Shown piece by piece: positions 1 through 8,299 of a DNA stretch of 24,080 nt. Numbering within the stretch: position 1 is the first letter of the stretch; every line of letters begins with the position of its first letter. Origin of the DNA: CAYYNP01 sp964472545 (GTDB lineage: Bacteria > Planctomycetota > Planctomycetia > Pirellulales > Thermoguttaceae). The stretch covers positions 1 to 24,080 of the forward strand of contig CAYYNP010000140.1 in the NCBI GenBank assembly GCA_964472545.1, given 5' to 3'. Below the pieces are notes generated by a model that ran no database searches, had not been told where the DNA came from, and saw only the letters and a list, made by a program, of their open reading frames with translations. The translations under genes were made by a program, and so were the position numbers.

Positions 1-47
1 CGGGCGTCGACCCCAGCCCCCCCGACCGTCTTGGACGCGACCCGTCT

Positions 48-1355
48 CTAGATGTTTGTCGTCACGCCCGGCATGGCACACACCGGATAGACGCCTTCTT
101 CGTCGCGGGCCGTGGGCGGGTCCATGTCCATCGTGCAGTCTTCCGGGCGCGGCTCGATGCAGTAGTCGGACTTGGTCACCTGGTCCCAAGTGACCAGCTT
201 GCCGCTGTAGCAGGAGAGTTGGCCCATGATGGTCACCAGCGTGCTGCGGGCCATGTACTCGCCGCAGTTGATCGGCGTGCCGGCGCGGATCGACTGGAAG
301 AACTCCTGATGCTCGGCCAAGTAGGGGTTTTTTCCCTGGCCGCTAAATCGCCATGCGTTGGGCCCGGTGATCCGGCCGCTGTTGGGATACGCGATGCCCT
401 TCGAACCCATGATGATGCTGGAGTTTTCGTTGTAACAACTCAAGGTCGTGCGACAGCAGGCATAAACCCGGGTGCCGCTGGCGTAGCGATAGACGACCAC
501 GTTGTGATCGAAGACGTCGCCCAGCAGGTCGTCCCGGCCCGAGCGGCCGCCGAAGCCGTGGGCGTCGACCGGCGGGGTTTCGTCCAGAGCCCAGGTGGCG
601 CGGTCCATGTTGTGTACCAGCGACTGCGGTACGTCGTCGCCGCAGAGCCAGGAGAAGCGGTACTGGTTGCCGTATTGGGCTTCGAGTTCGCTGGCGCCCT
701 GTGGATAGTTGGTCCTGCCGTACGGGCCGCGGACGAAGTTCTCTTCGATCGCCACGACGTCGCCGATCTGCCCGTCCTTGACCCGCTCGATCGTCTCGCT
801 GATGGCCGGATGAAAGCGGCTCTGTAGTCCGGAGAGGATGCCCAGGTTCTTCTCCTCGGCCAGCTTGGTGGCCTCGTTGACCGTGTTGATGCCGGAGGGG
901 TCGATGCCGTGGGGCTTCTCGACAAAGACGTGCTTGCCGGCGTCGATACCGGCCTTCAAATACAGCGGATGGAACTTGGCCGCACAGGCGACCAGGATCA
1001 CGTCGACGCTGTCGATCACCTGCTTGTATCCTTCGAGGCCCGAGAAGCAATGGTCGTCGTCGACGGCCACCTGGTCGGGAAACTGCCGCTTCAGCGCCGC
1101 CCGGCTGCCCTGCACACGGTCGGCGAAGATGTCGGTCATGGCCACCAGCCGCGCGCCGGGATCGGCACTCATGGCGTTGCCGGCCGCCCCGGAGCATCGG
1201 CCGCCACAGCCCACCATACCCACCTTGATCACGTCGTTGCTGCCGGCGTGGGCCCCCCGGGCGATCGACAGCCCGGCGACCGTAGCGGCCGAGGCCTTGA
1301 GGAAGGTGCGTCGCGTGCTGTTGCCGGTAGGGGGAGTGTCGTTATGCGTCGTCAT
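48..1355 (-). CDS. Tat-exported Gfo/Idh/MocA family oxidoreductase
   Basis: Predicted NAD(P)-dependent oxidoreductase of the Gfo/Idh/MocA family (435 aa), acting outside the cytoplasm, probably on a sugar or sugar-like polyol; the substrate cannot be read from sequence. A twin-arginine signal (STRRTFLK, about residues 12-19, then a hydrophobic stretch ending ARGAHA) precedes a Rossmann fold (VIKVGMVGCGGR). The family's EKP motif is present as VEKPHGIDP, and the C-terminal alpha/beta domain follows. The open frame runs upstream to 1466, but I chose the ATG at 1353-1355: AGAAAGGA lies just upstream and the Tat signal then sits at the N terminus. The frame's extra 37 residues look non-coding. 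It is followed in the same direction, after a 107-bp gap, by nothing else within the window; upstream is the PEP-CTERM gene, which may be co-transcribed. Family call is firm, substrate unknown. Confidence 0.93.
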   Translation of the reverse strand: MTTHNDTPPTGNSTRRTFLKASAATVAGLSIARGAHAGSNDVIKVGMVGCGGRCSGAAGNAMSADPGARLVAMTDIFADRVQGSRAALKRQFPDQVAVDDDHCFSGLEGYKQVIDSVDVILVACAAKFHPLYLKAGIDAGKHVFVEKPHGIDPSGINTVNEATKLAEEKNLGILSGLQSRFHPAISETIERVKDGQIGDVVAIEENFVRGPYGRTNYPQGASELEAQYGNQYRFSWLCGDDVPQSLVHNMDRATWALDETPPVDAHGFGGRSGRDDLLGDVFDHNVVVYRYASGTRVYACCRTTLSCYNENSSIIMGSKGIAYPNSGRITGPNAWRFSGQGKNPYLAEHQEFFQSIRAGTPINCGEYMARSTLVTIMGQLSCYSGKLVTWDQVTKSDYCIEPRPEDCTMDMDPPTARDEEGVYPVCAMPGVTTNI

Positions 1356-1462
1356 GACAGGTCCTTTCTGGTGGGCGCGAGGGTAGTTGGGGAGGCGTGC
1401 ACATCCCAATGTTGTAGCGGCGGCCGCAGGAGATTTCCAGTCTGCAGGGCCCTTTTTCAACG

Positions 1463-2335
1463 TCAACGGCGTGCCCGCCGGGCGAAAACTGCCAAACTCA
1501 GCCCCCCAACAAGTAGCAGCACGACCGTCGACGGCTCCGGGATCGGCTCGAAGGCCAAATAGAGCCCGAAGCCGTGGCCGGAGGAGTAAGTGCCCAGATA
1601 CGTGCCGTCGGGGGCGAAACGCTCGACGTCATCGCCGCTCCAGCTTTCGGCTACGTAGAGGTTGTCGTGTTCGTCGAAGGTCAACCCGACGGGGTCGACC
1701 AGGCCGTCGGCAAAGACGGTCCAGGTTTGGTCGTGGTTGTAACGTAGAACGTTCTCGCGGCTCTGGCTGGCGACGTAGAGGTTGTTGGCCGAATCGAAGG
1801 CCAGCCCCTCGACGCCCTGCCGCGGCTCAACGGTCAAGCTGGCCAAGAGCGTGCCATCAGGCGTGTAGCGTTCGACGTGGCCGCTGCGGCTGCCCACGTT
1901 GACGTTTCCCTCGTGGTCGACCGCCAGGTCGAATGCACCGCGGACCGTGGCGATCGTGCCCAGCAACGTCCCGTCGGGGCCGAATTTCTTCACGTCGCCA
2001 CTGGACCGTTCGCTGACGAACAGGTTGCCTTGGTGATCGAAATCCAGCCCTACCGGAGCGTTGATCTGCACGGTAAATGGGGCCAATTCTGTTCCATCGG
2101 GCGCGAAGCGGGCGATCCGGTCGCGCCCCTGATCGGCCACCAGCAGATTGCCGTTGGCGTCGAAGGCCACTCCATGGGGCCAGTTCAACCCCTCGACAAA
2201 CACCTCGGTCGTGCCGTCGGGCGCCACGCGGCGGATCCGCCCGTCGAGGCTCGATACATATAGATATCGCCCAAACGCGTCGGAGTGGAGAAAGACCGCC
2301 AAGACGGCGGCGAGCAGGAGTCGAGTGCCTTTCAT
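1463..2335 (-). CDS. PEP-CTERM-anchored NHL/SMP-30-like beta-propeller protein
   Basis: Exported 290-aa protein with an N-terminal Sec signal (MKGTRLLLAAVLAVFLHSDA, cleaved near residue 21). It carries six repeats of about 40 residues, each with a NLYVA-type strand, a variable turn and a xRFAPDG end; this is the NHL/SMP-30 six-blade propeller pattern. The C terminus is a PEP-CTERM sorting signal: IPEPST, a hydrophobic helix and the basic tail ARRARR. Proteins with this tail are processed by an exosortase/archaeosortase-type system and are surface-linked or bound to exopolysaccharide. The start at 2333-2335 is chosen over the longer frame because GGAGGT stands 9 nt upstream and the signal peptide begins there. 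No catalytic residues could be assigned, so a binding or scaffold role is as likely as an enzyme. It probably shares a transcript with the oxidoreductase downstream (107-bp gap). Confidence 0.88.
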   Translation of the reverse strand: MKGTRLLLAAVLAVFLHSDAFGRYLYVSSLDGRIRRVAPDGTTEVFVEGLNWPHGVAFDANGNLLVADQGRDRIARFAPDGTELAPFTVQINAPVGLDFDHQGNLFVSERSSGDVKKFGPDGTLLGTIATVRGAFDLAVDHEGNVNVGSRSGHVERYTPDGTLLASLTVEPRQGVEGLAFDSANNLYVASQSRENVLRYNHDQTWTVFADGLVDPVGLTFDEHDNLYVAESWSGDDVERFAPDGTYLGTYSSGHGFGLYLAFEPIPEPSTVVLLLVGGLSLAVFARRARR

Positions 2336-3031
2336 TTGTATGATACCTCCAAGGAAGGGACTTCTGTTATCAACGAAGACAACGGCGCGCAGCCCTCGCT
2401 GAGAAGACGTTGTCGGAAGAAGCTCGTAAGAGAGCCCGAGAAGAACGCACCCCAAGGGAAAGCCGCCGGCTGCCAGAACCGTCGATCTATCGCTGGGATG
2501 CTGCCGCTGCCTCCGGCTTGTCGCCTGGGGAGAGTCGAAGTCCCGACCCGACGTGCAAAGTACAGCTCGACAAGAGACGGAGTCGACAACCGGCCTGTGT
2601 CTAGCGCGGAAGGGTCATCGACTCCGTCTCTTGCGGCGTATCGCTTTCGGGTCTGGCATTAGTGCCGTGATTGCCTCGTGAGGAAATGTCTCAACGTGTT
2701 CTGCTGTCGCAGTCAGGGCATTATTCTAACAAGCCAAGCAACTAAGTCAACTTTCGGGGGTGTTTTGCACAATCCGGATTAGGCTTTGTGCTACGGGCAG
2801 CCCTACCGTTCCGCCCCCGCGCTACGCAAAACCCGCCTCTCTTCTGCCCTATTGCACTCTTTCGAGGGGGCACTGTGCAACCGAGATTCAATAGAGTACG
2901 ATACCGTGGCCTCTGCGAAATCCTCGCGGCTGGCCAACTTGAACAAGCTGTTTATTCCCCGCTCGATTGAGGGGCTCCACTCGGAGCAAATGGGGATACT
3001 TACCACACGCGGCGTAGGAGATAGCAGAACC
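2336..3031. other. Long divergent spacer, no convincing gene
   Basis: This 696-bp stretch separates the minus-strand PEP-CTERM gene from PEP carboxykinase. Frames open on both strands are short and compositionally random. The frame that runs into PEP carboxykinase from 2786 adds 82 residues with no resemblance to that family, so I treat it as leader. A 16-bp inverted repeat lies at 2571-2633. I see no convincing sigma-70 promoter for either gene; the best guess for the right-hand gene is TTCTGC-N17-TATTCT at 2699-2727, which is poor. Confidence 0.6.
2571..2633. repeat. Perfect 16-bp inverted repeat
   Basis: CAAGAGACGGAGTCGA at 2571-2586 is exactly complementary to 2618-2633, with a 31-nt loop. 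There is no T-tract on either side, so a simple intrinsic terminator is unlikely. It sits in the non-coding spacer between divergent genes. It could be a regulatory dyad, an RNA hairpin, or the relic of a small mobile element. Confidence 0.7.
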
Positions 3032-4924
3032 ATGGCAAACAACGATGCAAGTTTCCTCCAGGAAAAGCTGGAGGCTGAGGAGTACCAGAAGCTGATGGCC
3101 CTGGGCAACCCGCGGCTGCACCGCTTCGTGGCCGACGCGATCGAACTCTGCGAGCCGGAGTCGGTCGTGGTGCTCGACGATTCCGACGAGGCGATGGCGC
3201 TGAGCCGTGCGAAGGTCGTTGAGGCCGGCGAAGAAACCACCCTCGATATGGAAGGCCACACCGTTCACTTCGACGGCATGCAGGACCAAGGCCGCGACCG
3301 CGAGGCGACCAAGTACATGGTGCCCGAGGGCGAGAGCCTCTCGAAGACGCTCAACCAGATGGAGCGCGAGGCGGGCCTGAAAGAGGTCCGTGGTCTGATG
3401 GCTGGCAGCATGAAGGGCCGCACGATGATCGTGCGATTCCTCTCGCTGGGACCGACCAACTCGGTCTTCAGCATCCCCTGCGTCGAGTGTACCGATTCCT
3501 GGTACGTCTCGCACAGCCTCGACCTGCTCTATCGGGCCGGCTACGAACAGTTCAAGCGGATCGGCGACAGCTCCGATTTCTTCGCCGTGCTGCACTCATC
3601 CGGCAAGGTGGACGAGCGGATGGTGAGTTGCGAGCCGGAAAAGAAGCGGATCTACATCGACCACACCGTCGACACGGTCTACAGCGTCAACACCCAATAC
3701 GCCGGCAACACGGTGGGCCTGAAGAAGCTCGCCCTGCGGCTGACGATCCGCAAGGCCGACCGCGAGGGCTGGCTCTGCGAGCACATGTTCCTGATGGGCG
3801 CCAAGGGCCCCGGCGGCCGCAAGACCTATTTTGCCGGCGCCTTCCCCAGCGCCTGTGGCAAGACCTCCACGGCCATGTTGCCCGGCGAAGAAATCCTCGG
3901 CGACGACATCGCCTACTTCCGGGCGATCGACGGCAAGTGCAAGGCGGCCAACGCGGAGTCGGGCATCTTCGGCATCATCCAGAACGTCAACTGCGACGAC
4001 GATCCGACGATTTGGGACGTGTTGCACAAGCCGGGCGAAGTGATCTTCTCGAACATCCTCACCAAGGACGGCAAGCCTTACTGGCTGGGCATGGGCGAGG
4101 ATATCGCCGAGACCGGCACCAACTTCTCCGGCGATTGGACCCGTGGCAAGCAAGACGCCAAGGGCAACGAGATCCCACCGGCGCACAAGAACGCCCGCTA
4201 CGCGGTGACCTTGCCGGCGCTGGAGAACTGCGACCCCGAGTTGGAGAATCCCGAGGGAATCGAGCTCGGCGGCATCATGTACGGCGGACGCGACGGCAAG
4301 TCGTACGTGCCGGTGCAACAGGGCTACGACTGGGACCACGGCATTATCGCCTACGGGGCCTCGCTGGAAACGGAGACCACCTTCGCGACCATCGGCAAGG
4401 AAGGCGTGCCGGAGATCAACCTGATGAGCATTCAGGACTTCGTCTCGGTCCCGCTGGGCAAGTACGAGCAGAACAATCTCGACTTCGGCAAGAAGGTCGC
4501 CAATCCGCCGCTGGTCTTCGGCGTGAACTACTTCCTTCGCGACAAGGAAGAAGGCAAGTTCGTCAACGGCATCCGCGACAAGCACGTCTGGCTGAAGTGG
4601 ATGGAGTTGCGGGTACACGGCGACGTGGGGGCGCTGGAGGGCCCCACCGGCATGTTGCCGAAGTACGAGGACCTCGCGCCGTTGTTCAAGGGCGTGTTGG
4701 GCAAGGACTACTCGAAGGAGGATTACGTCGCCCAGTTCACGATCCGCGTGCCGGAGAACCTCGGCAAGATGGATCGCGTCGAGGAGTTCCACCGCACGAA
4801 GGTCGACGACGCCCCGGCAGTGTTGTTCGAGGTGATCGAGGCCCAGCGCCAGCGGCTGCTGAAGGCCCAAGAGCAGCACGGCGACTACATCTCGCCGGAC
4901 GCGCTGCCCGAGGTGAGTGCGTAG
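3032..4924 (+). CDS. pckG: Phosphoenolpyruvate carboxykinase (GTP type)
   Basis: Converts oxaloacetate plus GTP to PEP, CO2 and GDP: the entry step of gluconeogenesis, or an anaplerotic reaction in reverse. The protein is 630 aa, close to the usual GTP-type length. Family landmarks in order are GSMKGRTM with its following substrate-binding segment, EGWLCEHM, the P-loop FPSACGKTS (residues 271-279, with Cys275 and Lys277), the kinase-2 motif GDDIAYF (290-296), and a C-terminal NYFLRDKEGKF-like segment. The P-loop reads ACGKTS where the family usually has ACGKTN, and several other segments are divergent, so this is a distant branch. The start ATG at 3032 has TAGGAG about 11 nt upstream; the open frame reaches back to 2786 but that part is unlike the family. 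The next genes on this strand encode a small membrane protein and glycerate kinase, which also feeds the PEP branch point. Confidence 0.93.
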   Translation: MANNDASFLQEKLEAEEYQKLMALGNPRLHRFVADAIELCEPESVVVLDDSDEAMALSRAKVVEAGEETTLDMEGHTVHFDGMQDQGRDREATKYMVPEGESLSKTLNQMEREAGLKEVRGLMAGSMKGRTMIVRFLSLGPTNSVFSIPCVECTDSWYVSHSLDLLYRAGYEQFKRIGDSSDFFAVLHSSGKVDERMVSCEPEKKRIYIDHTVDTVYSVNTQYAGNTVGLKKLALRLTIRKADREGWLCEHMFLMGAKGPGGRKTYFAGAFPSACGKTSTAMLPGEEILGDDIAYFRAIDGKCKAANAESGIFGIIQNVNCDDDPTIWDVLHKPGEVIFSNILTKDGKPYWLGMGEDIAETGTNFSGDWTRGKQDAKGNEIPPAHKNARYAVTLPALENCDPELENPEGIELGGIMYGGRDGKSYVPVQQGYDWDHGIIAYGASLETETTFATIGKEGVPEINLMSIQDFVSVPLGKYEQNNLDFGKKVANPPLVFGVNYFLRDKEEGKFVNGIRDKHVWLKWMELRVHGDVGALEGPTGMLPKYEDLAPLFKGVLGKDYSKEDYVAQFTIRVPENLGKMDRVEEFHRTKVDDAPAVLFEVIEAQRQRLLKAQEQHGDYISPDALPEVSA

Positions 4925-4942
4925 CGGAGTAGATTGATTCAT

Positions 4943-5023
4943 CGGTGTGCCACTGCTTCGCAGAAGCAGTGTTGTTGATGAGAGGGCCGGACGGCACTGC
5001 TTCTACGAAGCAGTGGCACACCG
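4943..5023. repeat. REP-like double hairpin, 29-bp arms
   Basis: Arms at 4943-4971 and 4995-5023 are inverted copies with one mismatch, separated by 23 nt. Each arm is also a hairpin by itself (CACTGCTTC, 3-nt loop, GAAGCAGTG). The RNA can therefore fold as one long stem or two short ones. It begins 18 nt after the PEP carboxykinase stop and ends 54 nt before the next gene, so it may stabilise the upstream message or reduce read-through. The layout is that of a REP/BIME pair. Confidence 0.88.
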
Positions 5024-5077
5024 TTTACAGCTTGCGGAGAGGGCACCGCCTGTTGCAGGCTGCCGAGGAGCCCCGGG

Positions 5078-5686
5078 ATGATCGAGAAGATTGCCCAAGC
5101 CGTCGGCCTCTCCAGCCAGGCGTTGATCACGTACACGGCGATTGGCGTGGCGGTGGTGGCGGGGCTGTTCGTGCTGTGGAAGCTGATCGGCGGTAAGGAT
5201 GGGCAGGTCTCCGAGTCGGCGGCCGATCTGTCGATCGACGTCGGCCGGCTCGGCACACACGGCCCGCCGGCCGAGGGGCCAGGATTGGAATTCTACAACG
5301 TACCGGTGCGGGTGGCCGCGCTGGTGTTGGCGCCGGCCGGGCGCGCCGGACAGTTGCCGGCCGCCAATCAACTCCCCGCGCTGGTCGACAGCCTGGTGCC
5401 GGGCCTCGCCCGGGTGGTGGTCGCCCAGCGCCCGCTGATCCGACGTTGGCCGCCGCAGCTCAGCGTCGAGGGCTTTGCGCGGACCGTTTTCACGCAGGCG
5501 CAACTCCCCGGCGATCACGGCAAGGGCACGCCGTGGTGTTCCGCGGCGGGCAGGGTGAGTCTCCAGAACCAATCGGTGATGCTGGGGCTCGTGATGCGGG
5601 CCGATGCGCCGAACAACTTTGGCGAGTTGCGGGTCGAGCAAGACCACGACTGGCTAGGTATTCTGCGCGTAAAGGGCACGGCGTAG
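5078..5686 (+). CDS. Membrane-anchored protein of unknown function
   Basis: I do not recognise this 202-aa protein. It has a short N terminus, one strongly hydrophobic helix at about residues 16-38 (TYTAIGVAVVAGLFVLWKLI), then a soluble region of about 160 residues rich in Ala, Leu, Pro and Val, with the segment LPALVDSLVPGLARVVVAQRP. No cysteine pair or catalytic motif stands out; a lone WCSAAG lies near residue 155. The ATG at 5078 is preceded by GAGGAG. The stop is only 3 bp before the glycerate kinase start, so the two are almost certainly co-transcribed and probably translationally coupled. The topology suggests a single-pass protein with a C-terminal soluble domain; which side of the membrane it faces cannot be told. 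Codon use matches the neighbours. Confidence 0.85.
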   Translation: MIEKIAQAVGLSSQALITYTAIGVAVVAGLFVLWKLIGGKDGQVSESAADLSIDVGRLGTHGPPAEGPGLEFYNVPVRVAALVLAPAGRAGQLPAANQLPALVDSLVPGLARVVVAQRPLIRRWPPQLSVEGFARTVFTQAQLPGDHGKGTPWCSAAGRVSLQNQSVMLGLVMRADAPNNFGELRVEQDHDWLGILRVKGTA

Positions 5687-5689
5687 CCC

Positions 5690-7039
5690 ATGGCACGCTC
5701 CAGCGATCAACTCCGCCGCGACACAATGCGAATCTGGCAGGCGGGCGTGGATGCCGTGCGCTCCGATCGGTTGGTGCGCAACGTGCTGCGCGTGGAGGAC
5801 GCATCGCTGGTCGTCGGCGAGGAGCAGATTCCGCTGACCAACGTGGGCCGAATTGTCGTCGTGGGCGCGGGCAAGGCAGGGGCGGGAATGGCTGCGGCGG
5901 TCGAGGACGTGCTCGGGCAGGATCTGATGCGGCAGCACGACGTGACCGGCTGGGTCAACGTGCCCGGCGATTGCGTGCGGCCGCTGTCGAGGATCAAGCT
6001 CCATGCCGCACGGCCGCCGGGCGTCAACGAGCCGATGCCGGAAGGTGCCACCGGCGCCGAGGAAATCCTACGCTTGGTGGGCTCGCTCGGCCCGGAAGAT
6101 CTTTGCCTCTGCCTGCTTTCCGGCGGCGGCTCCGCGCTGTTGCCGGCGCCGGCCGACGGCATCACGCTGGACGACAAGCTCACCGTCACTCGCTATCTCA
6201 GTGCTGCCGGTGCCAACATCGAGCAGTTCAACGCGGTTCGCAAGCAGCTCAGCCGGATCAAAGGCGGCGGGCTGATGCGGGCGTGTGGCGCGGGGCGGCT
6301 GCTCTCGCTGATCATCTCCGACGTGCCGGGCGACCGGTTGGACGTGATCGCTTCCGGCCCCACGGTTCCCGATACGTCCACGCCACAAGACGCGCTGGAC
6401 GTGCTCGACGCCTTCGCCGCGCGCAACGTCGAGATCCGCCGGGAGGTGTTTGCCTTTCTCGAAGCGAAGCAGACGGCCGAGCAGACCGAGCCGGTCTGCC
6501 GCGTGAGCAATCTGATCATCGGCAACAACGCCACGGCCGTCGACGCCGCCGGAATGGAAGCCGAGCGTTTGGGCTACTCCCACGCCATGATCAGTGCCAC
6601 GAAGCCGGAAGGGCCGGCCGAAGACGTCGGGTGTCACCTGGCCCAGATGGCCCTGAAGATGCGCGACCGGCCGGGGCCCGATTGCCTGATCAGCGGCGGC
6701 GAGCCGGTGGTGACTTTGATCGACGAGCCGCATCGCGGCCGTGGCGGGCGGAACCAGCAGTTGATCCTGGCGGCGCTGGAACGTTTGGCCGACGACGGCG
6801 CCCGTGGAATCGCTATTCTATCCGGCGGCACCGACGGCGAAGACGGCCCCACCGACGCCGCCGGCGCGATGCTCGACGCCAAAGTCATCTCGACCGCCAA
6901 GACCCAAGGCCTCGATCCGGCCGATTTCCTGCGGCGCAACGATGCCTACGGCTTCTTCCGTCCGCTGAAGGCCTTGCTGAAGACCGGTCCGACACACACC
7001 AACGTCTGCGACTTGCGGGTGGTGGTGGTCGATCAATAG
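5690..7039 (+). CDS. Glycerate 2-kinase (DUF4147/MOFRL family)
   Basis: Phosphorylates D-glycerate with ATP to 2-phosphoglycerate, linking glycerate or tartronate metabolism to lower glycolysis. The 449-aa length fits the two-domain GckA/TtuD-type family. The N-terminal DUF4147 domain (about residues 1-235) carries VVVGAGKAGAGMA, CLLSGGGSALLPAP and a KGGGLMRA segment followed by SDVPGDRLDVIASGP. The C-terminal MOFRL domain (about 325-445) has ISGGEPVVTL, GRGGRNQQLILAAL and SGGTDGEDGPTDAAG. All the expected glycine-rich motifs appear intact. It lies 3 bp after the unknown membrane protein and downstream of PEP carboxykinase, so the local theme is the 2-phosphoglycerate/PEP node. The family also contains hydroxypyruvate-reductase labels from older annotation; the kinase role is better supported. 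Confidence 0.93.
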   Translation: MARSSDQLRRDTMRIWQAGVDAVRSDRLVRNVLRVEDASLVVGEEQIPLTNVGRIVVVGAGKAGAGMAAAVEDVLGQDLMRQHDVTGWVNVPGDCVRPLSRIKLHAARPPGVNEPMPEGATGAEEILRLVGSLGPEDLCLCLLSGGGSALLPAPADGITLDDKLTVTRYLSAAGANIEQFNAVRKQLSRIKGGGLMRACGAGRLLSLIISDVPGDRLDVIASGPTVPDTSTPQDALDVLDAFAARNVEIRREVFAFLEAKQTAEQTEPVCRVSNLIIGNNATAVDAAGMEAERLGYSHAMISATKPEGPAEDVGCHLAQMALKMRDRPGPDCLISGGEPVVTLIDEPHRGRGGRNQQLILAALERLADDGARGIAILSGGTDGEDGPTDAAGAMLDAKVISTAKTQGLDPADFLRRNDAYGFFRPLKALLKTGPTHTNVCDLRVVVVDQ

Positions 7040-7042
7040 GCT

Positions 7043-7240
7043 GCGTGCACGCACAAAGCCGCGACCGGTGGTCGCGCCCCGTGAGTACGACCGAGTCGGA
7101 TGCGCGGCTAGGGGCGAGCGCAGCGAGCCCCCAGTTCGTCGCATCCTGGGGGCTCGCTTCGCTCGACCCCAGCCACCCGTTAGCGACACGACGAAGCAGA
7201 GCTTCGAGGAGCCCCGTTCCCAAGCCGGAGCTTGGGAACG
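7043..7240. repeat. Cluster of palindromes between convergent genes
   Basis: Five dyads are packed into 200 bp. They are the palindrome GCGTGCACGC at 7043-7052; GCGACC-GGT-GGTCGC at 7061-7075; a 25-nt inverted repeat at 7110-7134/7146-7170 with few mismatches; CGAAGC-AGA-GCTTCG at 7192-7206; and an 11-bp stem with loop CGGA at 7215-7240 (CGTTCCCAAGC/GCTTGGGAACG). The genes on both sides converge here, so the cluster can act as a two-way transcript end. The 16 nt at 7163-7178 recur, inverted, at 13699-13714. Confidence 0.85.
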
Positions 7241-7245
7241 AGAAA

Positions 7246-7277
7246 GCAACTCGACCTTGAGGACGCAACTCGACCTT
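7246..7277. repeat. 13-bp direct repeat overlapping a stop codon
   Basis: GCAACTCGACCTT occurs at 7246-7258 and again at 7265-7277. The second copy covers two bases of the stop codon (7276-7278) of the DUF6159-like gene. This looks like local slippage at the edge of the palindrome cluster. Confidence 0.75.
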
Positions 7278-8133
7278 ACGGCTTGGAAACGAACGCCCGA
7301 TCGAACTCCGACACGTCGATGCCCGTCGGCACGGTGCGGCCGGTGGCGTGGCTGTACAGCAGGGCGGTGAAGACGGTGCCGGCGGCGCTGCTGGTGGCGG
7401 CCGCGAGTACGAACAAGGAGACACCGATGGCGATACACGTGACCATGACTGCCATGGAACCGGAAGCCACGCCCAGGAAGATCACCACGGCGCCGAGCAA
7501 GTAGATCGGCAACATCAGCAGGAAGCCGAGCAGCCCCAGCGAGAAGTTGCCGATCAGGGCCGTGCCCCAGGTCTTACGCAACGTGCCGAGCGACCGCTTG
7601 AAGGCGTCGATCGGCCCGACGCCTTCGAGCACGATCACCGGGACGACGAAGAAGGTCATGGCAGTCCAGGCGGAACCCAACAGCGAGGCGATGAACTCGC
7701 CAGCCCGTTTGTTGCTGTTTTCGATCACGCGCAGCAACACGCCGACGACCGCCGAGACCAGCGCCCAACCGAAGATTTGCGGCAGACGCCGGCCGGCCAT
7801 CGAGAGGCCGTATTCTATGGTCGGGTCTTCGTTGTTGATCGCCTGCATGGTGCTGGCGACCAGGGCCGAATTGAAGAAGACGATCACGAAGTAGTTGCAG
7901 AAGTAGAACAGGAAGAGCGTCACGTAGAGGCCGATCTGGGGGTCGCCGCCCTGCGGTGCGTTGGCCCAACGTTCGAGCTGCCCGGTGGCCCAGAGCGGTG
8001 CGACAAAGCTGACAATCACCAGCGCGGCCGCCATGGTGGAGAACAGGGGAAACACGAGCAGACGCTTGTTGTTCCACAACACCTTGTAGCTGGTCGTGGC
8101 GAAACGCCAACTGCGACTGAGCGACTCGAACAT
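7276..8133 (-). CDS. DUF6159-like integral membrane protein
   Basis: Predicted integral membrane protein of 285 aa with about six hydrophobic helices: one near residues 25-47, one near 70-97, one near 120-138, one near 158-180, and a long hydrophobic C-terminal half from about 205 to 262 that fits two or three. It begins MFESLSRSWRFATTSYKVL, a start pattern I associate with the DUF6159 family; the molecular function is not known. The open frame extends to 8220, but the ATG at 8131-8133 has GGAGGA 7 nt upstream and gives the family-like N terminus. A good promoter candidate lies upstream (8198-8227), so it is probably a single-gene transcript. It converges with glycerate kinase. Confidence 0.85.
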   Translation of the reverse strand: MFESLSRSWRFATTSYKVLWNNKRLLVFPLFSTMAAALVIVSFVAPLWATGQLERWANAPQGGDPQIGLYVTLFLFYFCNYFVIVFFNSALVASTMQAINNEDPTIEYGLSMAGRRLPQIFGWALVSAVVGVLLRVIENSNKRAGEFIASLLGSAWTAMTFFVVPVIVLEGVGPIDAFKRSLGTLRKTWGTALIGNFSLGLLGFLLMLPIYLLGAVVIFLGVASGSMAVMVTCIAIGVSLFVLAAATSSAAGTVFTALLYSHATGRTVPTGIDVSEFDRAFVSKP

Positions 8134-8197
8134 GTCTGGTCCTCCGGCAAAGCGGTTTTCGGCGGCCGGCTGGCCCGTCCACCCGGTGTCCGCTGCG

Positions 8198-8227
8198 ATT
8201 CTAGTGAAATTGTAGTACACAGGTCAA
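8198..8227 (-). promoter_or_regulatory. Sigma-70-like promoter for the DUF6159-like gene
   Basis: On the minus strand TTGACC (8227-8222), an 18-bp spacer and TAGAAT (8203-8198) form a good match to the -35/-10 consensus. Transcription would start near 8191, leaving a leader of about 58 nt before the ATG. Confidence 0.5.
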
Positions 8228-8299
8228 CACCGGATTGGGGGGCAGCGGGCACATTTTCGCGTTTCCAGGCCCCCGATCACGCCGCGAGTGTGGCTCGTC

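Noticed and set aside
2515..2555. tRNA-like T-arm on the minus strand
   Set aside because: A TTCGA-like core is present but no acceptor or anticodon stems can be drawn around it.
2786..3031. Upstream extension of PEP carboxykinase by 82 codons
   Set aside because: No family resemblance, no ribosome site at 2786, and a good site before the ATG at 3032.
3596..4942. 448-codon frame opposite PEP carboxykinase
   Set aside because: Shadow of a gene with strong GC third-position bias; the plus-strand frame carries all the conserved motifs.
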